A stretch of DNA of 64,000 nt from Polynucleobacter sp. UK-Kesae-W10 (GTDB lineage: Bacteria; Pseudomonadota; Gammaproteobacteria; Burkholderiales; Burkholderiaceae), in the NCBI RefSeq assembly GCF_018881575.1, contig NZ_JACVQB010000003.1:124001-188000 (forward strand), in the 5' to 3' direction. The translations under genes were made by a program, and so were the position numbers. The notes beneath the pieces are model-generated. The model saw only the letters and a program-made list of their open reading frames with translations, searched no databases and was not told where the DNA came from. Shown here one piece after another: positions 8,641 through 19,746 of the stretch; within the stretch, counting starts at the first letter, position 1, and every line of letters starts with the position of its first letter.

Positions 8641-10518
8641 TTAAGCAGTAGCTGGGGCGCTGCCCGCAGCAGGCCCTGGTGTACCAGCAGAATTGCCGAA
8701 CTGGGTTGCGGGTGGAGGCTTAGGGGCACGTGGTGGGCGACCTTCCATGATGTCGTTAATTTGCTCGGCATCAATAGTTTCCCATTCAAGCAGAGCGGCA
8801 ACCATGGCTTCAACCTTATCGCGATTTTGTTCCAGGATTGATTTAGCTAAGGCGTATTGACTGTCAATTAAAGTCCGAATCTCGGCATCCACTTTTTGCT
8901 GAGTTAATTCAGATACGGTCTTTGTACTGTTGCGCCCAAAAATACTTTCAGATTCAGTATCCACATACACCATAGTACCCAAGCTATCGCTCATACCGTA
9001 ACGTGTGACCATATCACGCGCCATCTTAGTCGCACGCTCAAAATCATTAGAGGCACCAGTACTCATGGAATGCAAAAAGACTTCTTCAGCAGCGCGGCCT
9101 CCAAACAAAATCGCCAACTCCTCCAACATGCGATCTTTGTAAAGATTGACACGATCAAATTCAGGCAATTGCCATGTAACTCCCAATGCCATACCGCGAG
9201 GCATGATAGTGACCTTATGAACAGGGTCAGCCTTGGGCAACACTTTGGCCACCACGGCATGTCCAGACTCGTGATAGGCCGTATTACGACGCTCTTCTTC
9301 ACGCATAACTGCTGACTTGCGTTCAGGACCCATGTAAATCTTATCCTTGGCGTCCTCGAAATCTTTCATGTCAACTGAGCGTTTGTTACGGCGTGCTGCA
9401 AATAAAGCGGCTTCATTCACGAGGTTTGCCAAATCTGCACCCGAGAAACCAGGAGTTCCACGTGCCAATACCGCTGCATTTACATCTGGATCGATGGGTA
9501 CCTTACGCATATGCACTTGCAAGATTTGTTCGCGGCCACGAATATCTGGCAAACCAACATGGACTTGACGGTCAAAACGACCTGGACGCAACAATGCTTT
9601 ATCCAAGACGTCTGAGCGATTGGTAGCAGCAACGACGATGACACCGCTATTGCTTTCAAATCCATCCATCTCAACCAACATTTGGTTAAGGGTTTGCTCG
9701 CGTTCATCATTACCGCCGCCCATACCGGCACCACGATGACGACCAACTGCATCAATCTCATCAATAAAGATGATGCAAGGAGAATTCTTCTTGGCGTTTT
9801 CAAACATATCGCGCACACGTGATGCGCCTACACCAACAAACATCTCGACAAAGTCAGAGCCTGAGATGGAGAAAAAAGGAACTTTAGCCTCACCTGCAAT
9901 GGCACGTGCCAACAGGGTTTTACCAGTGCCAGGAGGGCCTACCAGCAATACGCCATGGGGAATGCGTCCACCAAGCTTTTGAAATTTTTGCGGATCTTTT
10001 AAGAAATCTACAAGCTCATAGACCTCTTCTTTAGCTTCATCGCAACCGGCAACATCAGCAAAAGTGACAGTATTGCTATTCTCATCAATGAGTCGCGCTT
10101 TTGATTTTCCGAACGAGAAAGCGCCGCCTTTACCGCCGCCTTGCATTTGGCGCATCATGAAAAACCAAAATCCAATAATCAATAATGTAGGCCCGAGATA
10201 GTACAAAGCAGAGACCAGCATATTAGGTTCATCTTCCGCCTTACCAGTTACTTGCACGCCGTACTTCATCAAGTCCCCAACCATCCAAATATCACCCGGA
10301 GAGATGATGGAATATTTATTGCCATCAGCAGGGGTAACTTGCAACGTGCGGCCTTGCACGTCAACGCGCTTCACTTTGCCAGCCTTGGCATCGTCCATGA
10401 ATTGTGAGTACGTGACTTGATTCTGTTCTTTGGGCTTATCAAACTGCTTAAAGACAGTAAAAAGCACCAAGCCCACAATGAGCCACACACCGATTTTTTG
10501 GAACATATTGCTGTTCAA
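8641..10518 (-). CDS. ftsH: ATP-dependent zinc metalloprotease FtsH
   Basis: Membrane-anchored AAA protease that degrades misfolded membrane proteins and regulators such as sigma-32 and LpxC. Two N-terminal membrane segments (about 8-24 and 103-121) flank a periplasmic domain. Walker A GPPGTGKT is at 194-201, Walker [10 protein letters not shown] at 249-257, the second-region-of-homology RPGRFDR at about 311-317, and the zinc site HESGH at 416-420. The start is a TTG at 10518 with AGGA 7 nt upstream, and the N-terminus [12 protein letters not shown] fits relatives. The tail is Pro/Ala-rich. Downstream of rlmE with a 157-bp gap that may hold its own promoter. Confidence 0.98.
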   Translation of the reverse strand: MNSNMFQKIGVWLIVGLVLFTVFKQFDKPKEQNQVTYSQFMDDAKAGKVKRVDVQGRTLQVTPADGNKYSIISPGDIWMVGDLMKYGVQVTGKAEDEPNMLVSALYYLGPTLLIIGFWFFMMRQMQGGGKGGAFSFGKSKARLIDENSNTVTFADVAGCDEAKEEVYELVDFLKDPQKFQKLGGRIPHGVLLVGPPGTGKTLLARAIAGEAKVPFFSISGSDFVEMFVGVGASRVRDMFENAKKNSPCIIFIDEIDAVGRHRGAGMGGGNDEREQTLNQMLVEMDGFESNSGVIVVAATNRSDVLDKALLRPGRFDRQVHVGLPDIRGREQILQVHMRKVPIDPDVNAAVLARGTPGFSGADLANLVNEAALFAARRNKRSVDMKDFEDAKDKIYMGPERKSAVMREEERRNTAYHESGHAVVAKVLPKADPVHKVTIMPRGMALGVTWQLPEFDRVNLYKDRMLEELAILFGGRAAEEVFLHSMSTGASNDFERATKMARDMVTRYGMSDSLGTMVYVDTESESIFGRNSTKTVSELTQQKVDAEIRTLIDSQYALAKSILEQNRDKVEAMVAALLEWETIDAEQINDIMEGRPPRAPKPPPATQFGNSAGTPGPAAGSAPATA

Positions 10519-10675
10519 AATTGAGTCCTTTTCTGGAGTAAACCAGGAGTTAAAGCGAATCGCTACCTAAGTATTTGATTCTACTACCAGCCTTTTTCAA
10601 GGGCTAATGCAGTATTTATTTAATAAACCCATGTATTTCAGGGGGTTATTGAGCTAATTGATATGGTTTTAAAGC

Positions 10676-11350
10676 TTATTTTGGAGGCTTTAAGTTCCGA
10701 CCCAGCAAAAAGATCTCCGAGGAGCGGGCCCGTGAAGCCTTTGGCTTGCGGGAGGCCACTGTTTTGAAGACCTTTTTGAAGGACTCCACAATCTGGCTAT
10801 ATCCACTGCCGTTAAAACACTTAATCAGCAAGGCGCCCTCTGGTTTAAGATGCGCAACAGCAAAATCCAAAGCAATTTCTGCCAAAAAAGCCATGCGCGC
10901 GGCATCAGCAACACCGACCCCAGATAAATTGGGTGCCATATCTGATAGCACCAAGTCGACCTTGCCTTCGGCACTTTTAGGCAATAAAGCCTCCAAGGCT
11001 TTCAAACCCTCTTCCTCACGAAAGTCGCCCTGTATAAAACTGACGTCTGCAATATCTTCCATTGGCAGAATATCGATCGCAATGATCTGTCCATCTGGCT
11101 TGCCGGATTCAATCTGTGGATTGTGTTTGCCTAGTTCTGTGAGGCGATTACGCGCGTACTGAGACCAGCTGCCTGGTGCGCTACCCAAGTCAACAATAGT
11201 CATACCTGCTTTAATCAGATGATCTTGCTCGTCAATTTCACTGAGCTTATAAACCGCCCTTGCTCTGTAGCCCTCTTTTTGAGCCATCTTTACATAGGGA
11301 TCGGTTAGATGATCCTGCAACCAACTTTTATTAAATTTATTCTTTGCCAC
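10676..11350 (-). CDS. rlmE: 23S rRNA 2'-O-methyltransferase RlmE (RrmJ/FtsJ)
   Basis: Methylates U2552 in 23S rRNA, late in 50S assembly. 224 aa. The SAM-binding motif [14 protein letters not shown], the catalytic-region Asp in LVLSDMAPN and the Lys in [12 protein letters not shown] correspond to the family K-D-K-E tetrad. The basic C-terminus ([13 protein letters not shown]) suits RNA binding. Divergent from yhbY across 127 bp and upstream of ftsH, the conserved proteobacterial rlmE-ftsH arrangement. Confidence 0.96.
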   Translation of the reverse strand: MAKNKFNKSWLQDHLTDPYVKMAQKEGYRARAVYKLSEIDEQDHLIKAGMTIVDLGSAPGSWSQYARNRLTELGKHNPQIESGKPDGQIIAIDILPMEDIADVSFIQGDFREEEGLKALEALLPKSAEGKVDLVLSDMAPNLSGVGVADAARMAFLAEIALDFAVAHLKPEGALLIKCFNGSGYSQIVESFKKVFKTVASRKPKASRARSSEIFLLGRNLKPPK

Positions 11351-11477
11351 AACTTACCCACTTTCAAGCAGCTATTTTCCTAGTTTCCGCCTCCTAAAGC
11401 AAAAGGAATTGACTTAAATATGCCTAAATTGATCCTAAATCAGGGCTTTTAGCACTCAATGCTCTATCATCGATGCC

Positions 11478-12104
11478 ATGACTGCACTAACCATTACCCC
11501 CGCACAACGCAAATCCCTCAAAGCCGATGCCCATGACTTAAGTCCTGTCGTAATGGTTGGTGGCGATGGATTAACGCCGGCCGTTATCAAGGAAGCTAAG
11601 CTAGCTATTGGCCACCACGGCTTAATTAAGATTCGTGTTTTTGGCGATGATCGTGAAGCACGTGTAGCAATCTATGAGGAGTTATGCGACAAGCTCAATG
11701 CAGCTCCCGTACAGCACATTGGCAAACTCTTAGTGCTTTGGAAGCCAAAAGACATTGTCGATGAAGCTTATGCAAATTTAGGGCGCTCAAGCAAACAGAC
11801 TAAGAAGTCTTTACAAGCACCCCGTACTAAGCGCCAACCAAATCGTGCACCAACTAAAGCTGGTGTTCGCACCAGCAGCTCTGAGCGCTCTGATCGCCGC
11901 TCTGCATCCAATAAGTCTCCATTTGAGAGAGCTGCAGCGGTGAAGTCTGCAACACCCAAAAAACGAGTGCTGCGCTCCGAAGCTGCTGAGTCCAAAATTG
12001 GCTGGTCATCTCCAGGATATCGCAAGGCAATTGCGGCACCTGCCCCCATCAAGAAGCGCAAGGTTCGGATGAGTAGCACCAAAAAGAAATCACTGGGGTC
12101 GTGA
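11478..12104 (+). CDS. yhbY: YhbY-like CRS1/YhbY-domain RNA-binding protein with long basic tail
   Basis: The first ~95 residues are a YhbY domain (VVMVGGDGLTPAVIKEAKLA, then HHGLIKIRVFGDD), which binds pre-50S ribosomal particles. The remaining ~110 residues are a low-complexity tail rich in Lys, Arg, Ser and Ala (for example KKRVLRSEAAESK and IKKRKVRMSSTKKKS), probably disordered and able to bind RNA. The E. coli protein has about 97 aa, so the tail doubles the length. It is divergent from rlmE and ends in an intrinsic terminator at 12133-12155. Neighbourhood matches the usual yhbY-rlmE pairing. Confidence 0.88.
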   Translation: MTALTITPAQRKSLKADAHDLSPVVMVGGDGLTPAVIKEAKLAIGHHGLIKIRVFGDDREARVAIYEELCDKLNAAPVQHIGKLLVLWKPKDIVDEAYANLGRSSKQTKKSLQAPRTKRQPNRAPTKAGVRTSSSERSDRRSASNKSPFERAAAVKSATPKKRVLRSEAAESKIGWSSPGYRKAIAAPAPIKKRKVRMSSTKKKSLGS

Positions 12105-12132
12105 TTTCACACCAACTATCCTACAATCAATG

Positions 12133-12155
12133 AACGCCGCTAGTCGGCGTTTTTT
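12133..12155 (+). terminator. Intrinsic terminator of yhbY
   Basis: Stem AACGCCG / CGGCGTT (12133-12139 with 12145-12151), loop CTAGT, then a run of T to 12155. It lies 29 bp after the yhbY stop. The stem overlaps the last codons and stop of the opposite-strand DUF4149 gene. Confidence 0.85.
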
Positions 12156-12613
12156 GTTGCCTGCCAAACAAGCAATAAACCCAGCGCCGCTTGGATCAAG
12201 AACAAAATACTAGAAAAGCGATGCAAAAGATTGAACAGCTCTGCGTAGCTAGATTCTCTTACTGAAAGACCCAAAAGCAGAGCCTGGTCTCTCAGGGAAT
12301 TCATCCAGGGAATGATGATGAAGGCGGCGCCTATGGCGCAGGCTAACATACCCGATAGAACCCATCGGCCAAAACGATATGATTTCAGGCCTTGTCGAAC
12401 CAGGCGGTTAGCCATCACCATTAAAAATGCACTTAAGCCCACACTGCTATAGGCACTGATCTTAAAAAGGTTGGCAGCAACTAGGCCTGCTACTTGACGA
12501 TCGCCAAGACTGGCAAACAAAACGGGGACTACAAAAAAACCAATGGTAAGAAAGCTGCCAACCCAAAGCCCAGAAACGCATGAGAAAACTCTCTGGGTTT
12601 GGGTGCGCGCCAT
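12140..12613 (-). CDS. DUF4149 domain membrane protein
   Basis: 157-aa integral membrane protein with four predicted helices (about 8-35, 48-68, 80-103 and 128-150), matching the DUF4149 family (PF13664) found beside greA or yhbY in many betaproteobacteria. No catalytic motif is visible and the function is unknown. Its start at 12613 overlaps the last base of the greA stop, so it is translationally linked to greA. Its stop codon lies inside the convergent yhbY terminator. Confidence 0.8.
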   Translation of the reverse strand: MARTQTQRVFSCVSGLWVGSFLTIGFFVVPVLFASLGDRQVAGLVAANLFKISAYSSVGLSAFLMVMANRLVRQGLKSYRFGRWVLSGMLACAIGAAFIIIPWMNSLRDQALLLGLSVRESSYAELFNLLHRFSSILFLIQAALGLLLVWQATKNAD

Positions 12614-13089
12614 TAAATATATTTGACCGCTAAGATTTCAACTTCGCGATTGCCACCAGGCGCTTGAACCGCAACGACATCACCCTCTTCCTTACTAATT
12701 AAAGCGCGTGCTATGGGAGAGCTAATGGAGATCTTGTTAGAAGCAATATCAGCCTCATCATCACCAACAATTTGGTAAGTGAATTTGGTGCCATCTTCGA
12801 GATCTTCTAAATCAACGGTAGCCCCAAACACAACGCGGCCGGAGACATCTAGTGAGGATGGATCAATAATTTGAGCAGCTGAAAGCTTGCCTTCAAGCTC
12901 TTGAATGCGACCCTCAATAAAGCCTTGCTTTTCTTTAGCAGCGTCGTACTCGGCATTCTCAGAGAGGTCTCCTTGAGCTCGAGCTTCAGAGATGGCATTA
13001 ATGACTGCAGGACGTTCAACGTGCTTTAAGCGATGCAGCTCCTCTTTCAGGAGTTCTGCACCGCGTTTGGTAATGGGGATTGTGCTCAT
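12613..13089 (-). CDS. greA: Transcription elongation factor GreA
   Basis: Rescues backtracked RNA polymerase by stimulating transcript cleavage. 158 aa, the normal length. The N-terminal coiled coil carries the tip signature [20 protein letters not shown] with the acidic residues that enter the secondary channel. The C-terminal FKBP-like domain includes [10 protein letters not shown] and [15 protein letters not shown] lies 8 nt upstream of the ATG. It follows carB by 56 bp on the same strand, the common Burkholderiales order. Confidence 0.98.
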   Translation of the reverse strand: MSTIPITKRGAELLKEELHRLKHVERPAVINAISEARAQGDLSENAEYDAAKEKQGFIEGRIQELEGKLSAAQIIDPSSLDVSGRVVFGATVDLEDLEDGTKFTYQIVGDDEADIASNKISISSPIARALISKEEGDVVAVQAPGGNREVEILAVKYI

Positions 13090-13145
13090 GCTACTAACCT
13101 AACTTAAATTGAAGCGCAAAACGCGCCGGTAAATTTAATTTTAGA

Positions 13146-16100
13146 TTAAATGAGCGCCCGATGTAAGCTTTGCAAGGAATAAACCTCTAAAGACTCTTTG
13201 CTGCCATTTTGTGAAGCCAGCAGGCCATCCATTACTGCACGGGCCGCGCTAATCGTGGTGTAGTAAGTCACGCCATTAGCCTGAGCACTTGTGCGAATAG
13301 ATCTAGAGTCTGCAATCGCTGTACGGGTCTCATCTACAGTCGTAAACACCAAGGAAATCTCACCATTTTTGATGAAATCAACAATGTGCGGACGGCCATC
13401 CTTCACCTTATTTACCAAGCGAACTGGTAAGCCTGCAGCCTCAATGGCGGCTGCCGTACCTTTTGTAGCAACCATCGGGAAGCCCAATTGGTGCAAGAGC
13501 TTGGCAACCTCAACCGCTTTCGGCTTATCGCTATCCTTCACGGTTAGAAGAACAGTTCCACTCTTAGGCAATTTGATGCCAGCGCCTAACTGAGACTTGA
13601 AAAGCGCTTCGCCAAAGGTTTTGCCTACGCCCATCACCTCACCTGTTGAACGCATTTCAGGTCCAAGGATAGGATCGATTCCAGGGAATTTATTAAATGG
13701 GAATACTGCTTCTTTTACTGAGAAGTATGGAGGCTTCACTTCTGACTGGATACCCTGTTGAGCAAGTGTCTGACCAACCATACAGCGTGCTGCAATCTTT
13801 GCCAACTGCAAGCCAGTGGCCTTTGACACAAACGGAACAGTACGCGAAGCACGCGGGTTAACTTCGAGCACGTAGATAACATCTTTACCATCGACATTCT
13901 GGATTGCAAACTGCACGTTCATCAGGCCAATAACGTTTAAGCCCTTGGCCATTGCAGCGGTTTGACGCTTGATTTCCTCAACGGTAGCATCTGAAAGTGA
14001 ATATGGCGGCAATGAACACGCTGAGTCACCGGAGTGAACTCCGGCCTGCTCGATATGCTCCATTACGCCACCAATAAATACTTTTTCGCCATCACTGATG
14101 CAATCCACATCACATTCAATCGCATCATTTAAGAAGCGATCTAATAACACTGGCGAGTCATGAGAAACCTTCACTGCTTCGCGCATGTAACGCTCTAAGT
14201 CACGACCATCATGAACAATCTCCATAGCGCGACCACCTAAAACATAGGATGGGCGAACGACCAATGGATAACCAATTTCTTCTGCAAGCTTGAGGGCCTC
14301 TTCTTCGGTACGGGCAGTACGGTTAGGAGGCTGACGCAAACCAAGATCTTGCAATAATTTCTGGAAACGCTCACGGTCTTCAGCAGCATCAATCATGTCT
14401 GGTGAAGTACCGATAATCGGTACTCCATTGCGCTCTAAATCCAATGCGAGCTTCAAAGGAGTTTGGCCACCGTATTGAACAATGACGCCCTTTGGCTTCT
14501 CTTTGGCAACGATCTCCAGCACATCTTCTAGCGTTAATGGCTCAAAATACAGACGATCAGATGTATCGTAGTCGGTAGAAACCGTTTCTGGGTTGCAATT
14601 AACCATAATGGTTTCATAACCATCATCACGCATTGCTAAGGCTGCATGCACGCAGCAGTAATCAAACTCAATACCCTGACCAATACGATTTGGTCCACCA
14701 CCCAAAACCATGATCTTGTCTTTGTTAGTTGGGCGAGATTCGCATTCGCCATGCTCTGCCTCGTATGTGGAATACATATAAGCAGTATTTGTAGAGAACT
14801 CTGCAGCACAGGTATCCACACGCTTATAAACCGGCACCACTTTTAAGCGATGACGTGCCGCGCGCACAGAAGATGCGTCAATTCCAAGCAACTTAGCCAA
14901 GCGACGATCAGAAAAACCTTTTTGCTTTACAAAGCGCAACTCTGCAGCAGACAAACTATCAATTTTGCGTTGCTTAAGCTCAGCTTCAATGGTGATGAGC
15001 TCTTCGATTTGCTCCAAGAACCATGGATCAACTTTGGTTTCGTTGTAAATCTCATCCAAGCCCATGCCCATACGGAAGGCATCAGCCAAATACCAGATGC
15101 GATCGGGTCCGGGCTCATTGATTTCATTAATGATGTCATCAAGATCGGTTGAAACTTCATCTAAGCCGTCAACACCAACCTCTAGTCCGCGCAAAGCCTT
15201 TTGGAAAGATTCTTGGAATGTTCGACCGATGGCCATCACTTCACCAACAGACTTCATTTGTGTAGTTAAACGAGAATCTGCTTGGGGGAATTTCTCAAAA
15301 GCAAAGCGTGGAATCTTAGTAACAACGTAGTCAATCGAAGGTTCAAATGATGCTGGTGTTGCACCACCAGTGATGTCATTCTTCAATTCATCTAGGGTGT
15401 AACCCACAGCGAGCTTGGCTGCAATCTTCGCAATTGGGAAGCCAGTAGCCTTGGAGGCCAAAGCAGATGAACGAGACACGCGAGGATTCATCTCAATCAC
15501 AATCATGCGTCCATCAACTGGGTTAATGGAGAACTGTACGTTAGAACCGCCAGTATCCACACCGATCTCGCGCAATACTGCGATCGATGCATTCCGCATC
15601 AATTGATATTCTTTATCCGTCAATGTTTGTGCTGGTGCAACCGTAATGGAGTCGCCGGTATGCACGCCCATAGGATCTAAGTTTTCAATCGAACAAACAA
15701 TAATGCAGTTGTCATTACGATCTCGCACCACTTCCATCTCGAATTCTTTCCAACCCAGTAGTGACTCTTCAATCAAGAGCTCTCGCGTTGGGGACAAATC
15801 AAGGCCGCGCTTGCAAATCTCTTCAAACTCTTCACGGTTATAGGCAATACCACCACCTGATCCACCCATAGTGAATGAAGGACGAATGACTACCGGGAAA
15901 CCTGAACTTCCGGTTTCTTGTTGAATACGTTGCTGCACCTCATGCGCCTCATCCATAGAATGGGCAATGCCAGATTTAGCGGAACCTAGACCAATTTTGG
16001 TCATGGCATCCTTAAACTTCTGACGGTCTTCTGCTTTATCGATCGCTTCTGGAGAGGCGCCAATCAACTCGCAACCGTACTTCTCTAAAACGCCGTGGCG

Positions 16101-16409
16101 ATGCAAATCCAAAGCGCAGTTCAATGCGGTTTGGCCGCCCATGGTTGGCAAAATAGCATCGGGGTTTTCGGTGGCGATAATACGCTCAACGACCTCCCAA
16201 GTAATCGGCTCGATGTAAGTCACATCTGCCATTTCTGGGTCTGTCATGATGGTTGCAGGATTGCTGTTGACCAAGATGACTTTGTAGCCCTCATCACGCA
16301 ATGCTTTGCAGGCTTGTGCTCCAGAGTAGTCAAACTCGCATGCCTGACCAATCACAATCGGGCCTGCACCAATAATCAGAATGCTCTGAATGTCGCTACG
16401 CTTAGGCAT
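13146..16409 (-). CDS. carB: Carbamoyl-phosphate synthase large subunit CarB
   Basis: Makes carbamoyl phosphate from bicarbonate, ATP and ammonia supplied by CarA, feeding arginine and pyrimidine synthesis. 1087 aa. Two homologous ATP-grasp halves (about 1-400 and 550-940) each begin with a nucleotide loop ([20 protein letters not shown] and [19 protein letters not shown]), joined by an oligomerisation region. The C-terminal ~140 residues form the methylglyoxal-synthase-like allosteric domain. Its ATG overlaps the carA stop by one base (TAATG), so translation is coupled. Confidence 0.98.
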   Translation of the reverse strand: MPKRSDIQSILIIGAGPIVIGQACEFDYSGAQACKALRDEGYKVILVNSNPATIMTDPEMADVTYIEPITWEVVERIIATENPDAILPTMGGQTALNCALDLHRHGVLEKYGCELIGASPEAIDKAEDRQKFKDAMTKIGLGSAKSGIAHSMDEAHEVQQRIQQETGSSGFPVVIRPSFTMGGSGGGIAYNREEFEEICKRGLDLSPTRELLIEESLLGWKEFEMEVVRDRNDNCIIVCSIENLDPMGVHTGDSITVAPAQTLTDKEYQLMRNASIAVLREIGVDTGGSNVQFSINPVDGRMIVIEMNPRVSRSSALASKATGFPIAKIAAKLAVGYTLDELKNDITGGATPASFEPSIDYVVTKIPRFAFEKFPQADSRLTTQMKSVGEVMAIGRTFQESFQKALRGLEVGVDGLDEVSTDLDDIINEINEPGPDRIWYLADAFRMGMGLDEIYNETKVDPWFLEQIEELITIEAELKQRKIDSLSAAELRFVKQKGFSDRRLAKLLGIDASSVRAARHRLKVVPVYKRVDTCAAEFSTNTAYMYSTYEAEHGECESRPTNKDKIMVLGGGPNRIGQGIEFDYCCVHAALAMRDDGYETIMVNCNPETVSTDYDTSDRLYFEPLTLEDVLEIVAKEKPKGVIVQYGGQTPLKLALDLERNGVPIIGTSPDMIDAAEDRERFQKLLQDLGLRQPPNRTARTEEEALKLAEEIGYPLVVRPSYVLGGRAMEIVHDGRDLERYMREAVKVSHDSPVLLDRFLNDAIECDVDCISDGEKVFIGGVMEHIEQAGVHSGDSACSLPPYSLSDATVEEIKRQTAAMAKGLNVIGLMNVQFAIQNVDGKDVIYVLEVNPRASRTVPFVSKATGLQLAKIAARCMVGQTLAQQGIQSEVKPPYFSVKEAVFPFNKFPGIDPILGPEMRSTGEVMGVGKTFGEALFKSQLGAGIKLPKSGTVLLTVKDSDKPKAVEVAKLLHQLGFPMVATKGTAAAIEAAGLPVRLVNKVKDGRPHIVDFIKNGEISLVFTTVDETRTAIADSRSIRTSAQANGVTYYTTISAARAVMDGLLASQNGSKESLEVYSLQSLHRALI

Positions 16410-17611
16410 TATTTGCCCTCCTTCTTACTAGCACCGGCAGCATTCATGAGCTCCACAAAACGGTCGAATAAATAAGCAATGTCGTGCGGACCTGGCGAAG
16501 CTTCAGGATGACCCTGGAAGCACAGCGCAGGTTTATCTTTCCAGGCAAGACCCTGTAAAGAACCGTCAAACAATGAAATATGGGTAACGCGAATATTGTC
16601 TGGCAAGGTCTTTGCATCAACAGCAAAGCCATGATTCTGTGAAGTGATGGCAACGCGCCCAGTATCTAAATCTTTTACTGGATGGTTAGCGCCATGATGA
16701 CCAAACTTCATCTTCAAGGTTTTTGCTCCGGCAGCCAAGCCCATAATCTGATGGCCCAAGCAAATACCAAATGTTGGAATGCCTTGATTAATAATTTCTT
16801 TTGCTGCAGCAATAGCGTAATCGCAAGGTTCCGGGTCGCCAGGGCCATTCGAGAAAAACACGCCATCCGGGTTCATAGCAAGCACTTCAGCTGCACTCGT
16901 TTGCGCTGGAACAACTGTAAGCTCACAACCACGCTCGGTGAGCATGCGCAAAATATTGCGCTTCACGCCAAAGTCATAGGCAACAACTTTTTTAGTAGAC
17001 TTGGTTTTATCAAGTGTTCTATATGCAGGTTTGCCATCTGGGCCATGTAAATCCCATTCAGCTTCACGCCATTCGTAAGGCTTTTTGGTAGTAACCACTT
17101 TTGCTAAGTCTAAGCCAGCCATACCCGGAAAAGCCTTGGCTAGCTCTAAAGCTTTCATGCCAAGAGCTTCATAGTCATCACCCAGCTTGCCAGCCACAAT
17201 CGCACCAGATTGGGCACCTTTGTCACGCAGAATGCGGGTGAGCTTGCGGGTGTCAATGCCAGCAATACCTACGATGCCAGTATTACTGAGGTAGCTGTCT
17301 AAGCCTTCTTCAGAGCGAAAGTTGGAAACGCGTTTTGGCAGATCTTTAATGACCAAGCCAGCTGCATGAATTTGATCGGATTCCGCATCCTGGGCATTTA
17401 CACCAACATTACCGATATGAGGGTAAGTTAAGGTAACGATTTGACGTGAGTAACTAGGATCAGTAATGATCTCTTGATATCCAGTCAATGCGGTATTAAA
17501 AACGACTTCGCCAGAAGTTTCGCCAGGGGCGCCAATACTAAATCCGGGAAAGACAGTGCCGTCGGCTAGAGCCAACACGGCAAGAGGAAAAGAAGGAAGC
17601 AAGGGTGACAA
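16409..17611 (-). CDS. carA: Carbamoyl-phosphate synthase small subunit CarA
   Basis: Glutaminase subunit that hydrolyses glutamine and channels ammonia to CarB. 400 aa. The N-terminal CarA domain ([27 protein letters not shown]) precedes a class I amidotransferase domain with the nucleophilic Cys in [12 protein letters not shown] and the His/Glu pair in [11 protein letters not shown]. The start is a TTG at 17611 with GGAG 5 nt upstream. A nearby ATG is out of frame. The 225-bp upstream region separates it from prpE and probably holds its promoter. Confidence 0.97.
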   Translation of the reverse strand: MSPLLPSFPLAVLALADGTVFPGFSIGAPGETSGEVVFNTALTGYQEIITDPSYSRQIVTLTYPHIGNVGVNAQDAESDQIHAAGLVIKDLPKRVSNFRSEEGLDSYLSNTGIVGIAGIDTRKLTRILRDKGAQSGAIVAGKLGDDYEALGMKALELAKAFPGMAGLDLAKVVTTKKPYEWREAEWDLHGPDGKPAYRTLDKTKSTKKVVAYDFGVKRNILRMLTERGCELTVVPAQTSAAEVLAMNPDGVFFSNGPGDPEPCDYAIAAAKEIINQGIPTFGICLGHQIMGLAAGAKTLKMKFGHHGANHPVKDLDTGRVAITSQNHGFAVDAKTLPDNIRVTHISLFDGSLQGLAWKDKPALCFQGHPEASPGPHDIAYLFDRFVELMNAAGASKKEGK

Positions 17612-17730
17612 ACCATCTCCAGTCCCTGCTCCATCCGACGCTCAAAACCCCCAAAAAGACCAACCCGGGGCTTGTTTATGCGGGAGGTGAGTGTCTTTAA
17701 GCGCTAGGGTATTTAATTAGTTTCGAACCT

Positions 17731-17743
17731 TGCAATGATACCA
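17731..17743 (-). promoter_or_regulatory. Candidate extended -10 promoter for carAB
   Basis: On the minus strand TGGTATCAT (17743-17735) fits an extended -10 element (TG, one base, then TATCAT). No good -35 lies at 16-18 bp. It is about 125 bp upstream of the carA start, giving a long leader. Tentative. Confidence 0.3.
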
Positions 17744-17797
17744 GTTTTGCTCGTAAACCCTTGAATCCCTGACTAAATGGGCGCCAGAGGAAGATCT

Positions 17798-17830
17798 CCT
17801 CCCCAAAGCCCGGGGCTGGGGAGGTTTTTT
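17798..17830 (+). terminator. Strong plus-strand intrinsic terminator without a plus-strand gene
   Basis: Outer arms CCTCCCC (17798-17804) and GGGGAGG (17818-17824), an inner AGCC/GGCT stem and a tiny loop are followed by TTTTTT (17825-17830). On the minus strand the hairpin is followed by AGATCT, so it is not a normal terminator for prpE. No plus-strand gene ends here; the nearest plus-strand gene upstream stops at 12104. Confidence 0.7.
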
Positions 17831-17836
17831 ACAGTT

Positions 17837-19720
17837 TTAGGCTACAGCACTTTGCTCAATGATGGTCTTAATTTGAGCCAAGACGTTTTGATCTTCCATC
17901 GTGCTGATATCGCCAGGATCGCGACCCTCAGCAACCGCCTGCAAGGCGCGCCGAACAATCTTGCCTGAACGCGTCTTTGGCAAGGCGGTGACGACGTATA
18001 CGCGTCCTGGGCGGGCAATGGCACCTAACTGGCTATCCACGGTTTTCATACATTCTTTTTCCAAATTCTCCGCTTTAGAGGCGTCTTTCGGGATTACAAA
18101 AGCAATGGCAGCCTGCCCTTTGAGTTTGTCCTCAATACCTACTACAGCAACTTCAGAAATGTTTGGATGGCTAGAAATACTCTCTTCAATCTCACGCGTA
18201 CCAAGGCGGTGGCCTGCAACGTTAATGACGTCATCGGTACGACCTAGAATAAAGAAGTAGCCGTCTTTGTCTTTAATACCCCAGTCAAATGTAGAGTAGA
18301 TCAACTTGCCAGGAATGGTTTCCCAATAGGTGCTCACAAAACGCTTGTCATCACCCCACACTGTCTGCATGCAGCCAGGAGGCAATGGGCCCTCAATGGC
18401 GATGACGCCTTTTTGATCTGGGCCCAACTCTTCAGAGGTCGCATCGTCAAGCAGCTTCATGTTGTAGCCAAATGAAGGGACACCTGGCGATCCAAATTTA
18501 TGCGGCATGACTTCTACACCACGCTGGATTGCCAGCATCGGCCATCCCGTTTCGGTTTGCCAGTAGTTGTCGACAATCGGCTTTTTAATTGCATCATGAA
18601 TCCAACTTGCAGTTGGCTCATCGAGTGGCTCACCCGCCAAGAACAAAGCGCGCAATTTTGAAAGATCATGCTTAGTCAAGAATGCAGGATCTTGTTTCTT
18701 TAGCACGCGCACTGCGGTTGGTGCTGAGAACATCACGGAGACGTTGTACTTTGCTACCAACTCCCACCAAATACCAGCATCAGGACGCAATGGTGTTCCT
18801 TCATACATGATGGTTGCCATACCACTGAGCAATGGCGCATAAATAATGTAACTATGACCCACTACCCATCCAATGTCAGATGTACAGAACATAGTCTCAC
18901 CTGCATTACCGGTGAAAATATGTTTCATAGAAGCTGCTAGGGCAACAGCATAGCCACCAGTATCCCGTTGCACACCCTTTGGCTTGCCGGTGGTACCCGA
19001 TGTATACAGAATGTATGAAGGATGAGTAGCATCAACCCACTCCACCGGAACGATATCATTCAAGTGTTTTTGACGCTCTGTTGCGTAATCTAAATCACGA
19101 CCCGCAACCGTTGTGAATTCCGTCAAACCGCGATTCACAATCAAGACCTTCTCAGGCTTATAGCTCGCCAATTTAATGGCTTCATCCAACAATGGCTTAT
19201 AAGGAACTGCTTTGCCACCGCGCGCGCCTGCTTCAGCAGTCACAATCATTTTAGGTTGCGCATCATCAATGCGAGAAGCCAGACTATGAGAAGCAAAGCC
19301 TCCAAATACAACTGAGTGAATAGCGCCGATACGGGCACACGCGAGCATGGCAAAACAGGCTTCAGCAATCATCGGCATGTAGATCAATACGCGATCGCCT
19401 TTCTGAATACCATTGGCCTTATAGATCGCAGCCATACGATTCACTTCCTCGTAGAGCTCTTGATAGGTATAGGCTTTTTCAAGATTAGTTTCCGTAGAAA
19501 CCGCTACCAAGGCAATTTGATTGGGACGCTCTTTGGCATGTCGATCAACTGCGTTATAGCAAAGATTGGTAAGGCCACCCTCAAACCATTTTGCAAATGG
19601 CGGATTATCGTAATTCAGTACTTTGTTAAAAGGTTTTTCCCAATGAATTAACTTTGCCTGCTCACCCCAAAATCCATCTGGGTCTTTAATTGAGCGTTCG
19701 TGATGTGCTTTATAGGACAT
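17837..19720 (-). CDS. prpE: Propionate--CoA ligase PrpE (acetyl-CoA synthetase family)
   Basis: AMP-forming acyl-CoA synthetase of 627 aa. The N-terminus (HHERSIKDPDGFWGEQAKLI, then NYDNPPFAKWFEGGLTNLCY) matches PrpE rather than Acs. The adenylate loop YTSGTTGKPKGVQRD, the A8 motif GRTDDVINVAGHRLGTREIE and the acylatable Lys in LPKTRSGKIVRR are present. The ATG at 19720 is preferred (TAGG 6 nt upstream) over the TTG two codons earlier. It lies 26 bp after the mltD-like gene. Activates propionate, possibly also acetate; the 2-methylcitrate genes are not in this window. Confidence 0.9.
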   Translation of the reverse strand: MSYKAHHERSIKDPDGFWGEQAKLIHWEKPFNKVLNYDNPPFAKWFEGGLTNLCYNAVDRHAKERPNQIALVAVSTETNLEKAYTYQELYEEVNRMAAIYKANGIQKGDRVLIYMPMIAEACFAMLACARIGAIHSVVFGGFASHSLASRIDDAQPKMIVTAEAGARGGKAVPYKPLLDEAIKLASYKPEKVLIVNRGLTEFTTVAGRDLDYATERQKHLNDIVPVEWVDATHPSYILYTSGTTGKPKGVQRDTGGYAVALAASMKHIFTGNAGETMFCTSDIGWVVGHSYIIYAPLLSGMATIMYEGTPLRPDAGIWWELVAKYNVSVMFSAPTAVRVLKKQDPAFLTKHDLSKLRALFLAGEPLDEPTASWIHDAIKKPIVDNYWQTETGWPMLAIQRGVEVMPHKFGSPGVPSFGYNMKLLDDATSEELGPDQKGVIAIEGPLPPGCMQTVWGDDKRFVSTYWETIPGKLIYSTFDWGIKDKDGYFFILGRTDDVINVAGHRLGTREIEESISSHPNISEVAVVGIEDKLKGQAAIAFVIPKDASKAENLEKECMKTVDSQLGAIARPGRVYVVTALPKTRSGKIVRRALQAVAEGRDPGDISTMEDQNVLAQIKTIIEQSAVA

Positions 19721-19746
19721 GGTCAACCTAATCTAAATGTACGAAA

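Noticed and set aside
10590..10605. CTTGAAA upstream of ftsH as a heat-shock (sigma-32) -35
   Set aside because: The -35 is a good match but no CCCCAT-like -10 occurs at 11-16 bp, so the promoter is not supported.
11768..12082. Minus-strand ORF of 104 aa opposite yhbY
   Set aside because: It is the antisense of the low-complexity tail of yhbY with no ribosome-binding site or family resemblance.
17644..17672. Possible attenuator hairpin in the carA leader (AAGCCCC with GGGGTTT)
   Set aside because: The stem is short, includes a wobble pair, and has no leader ORF or T tract after it.
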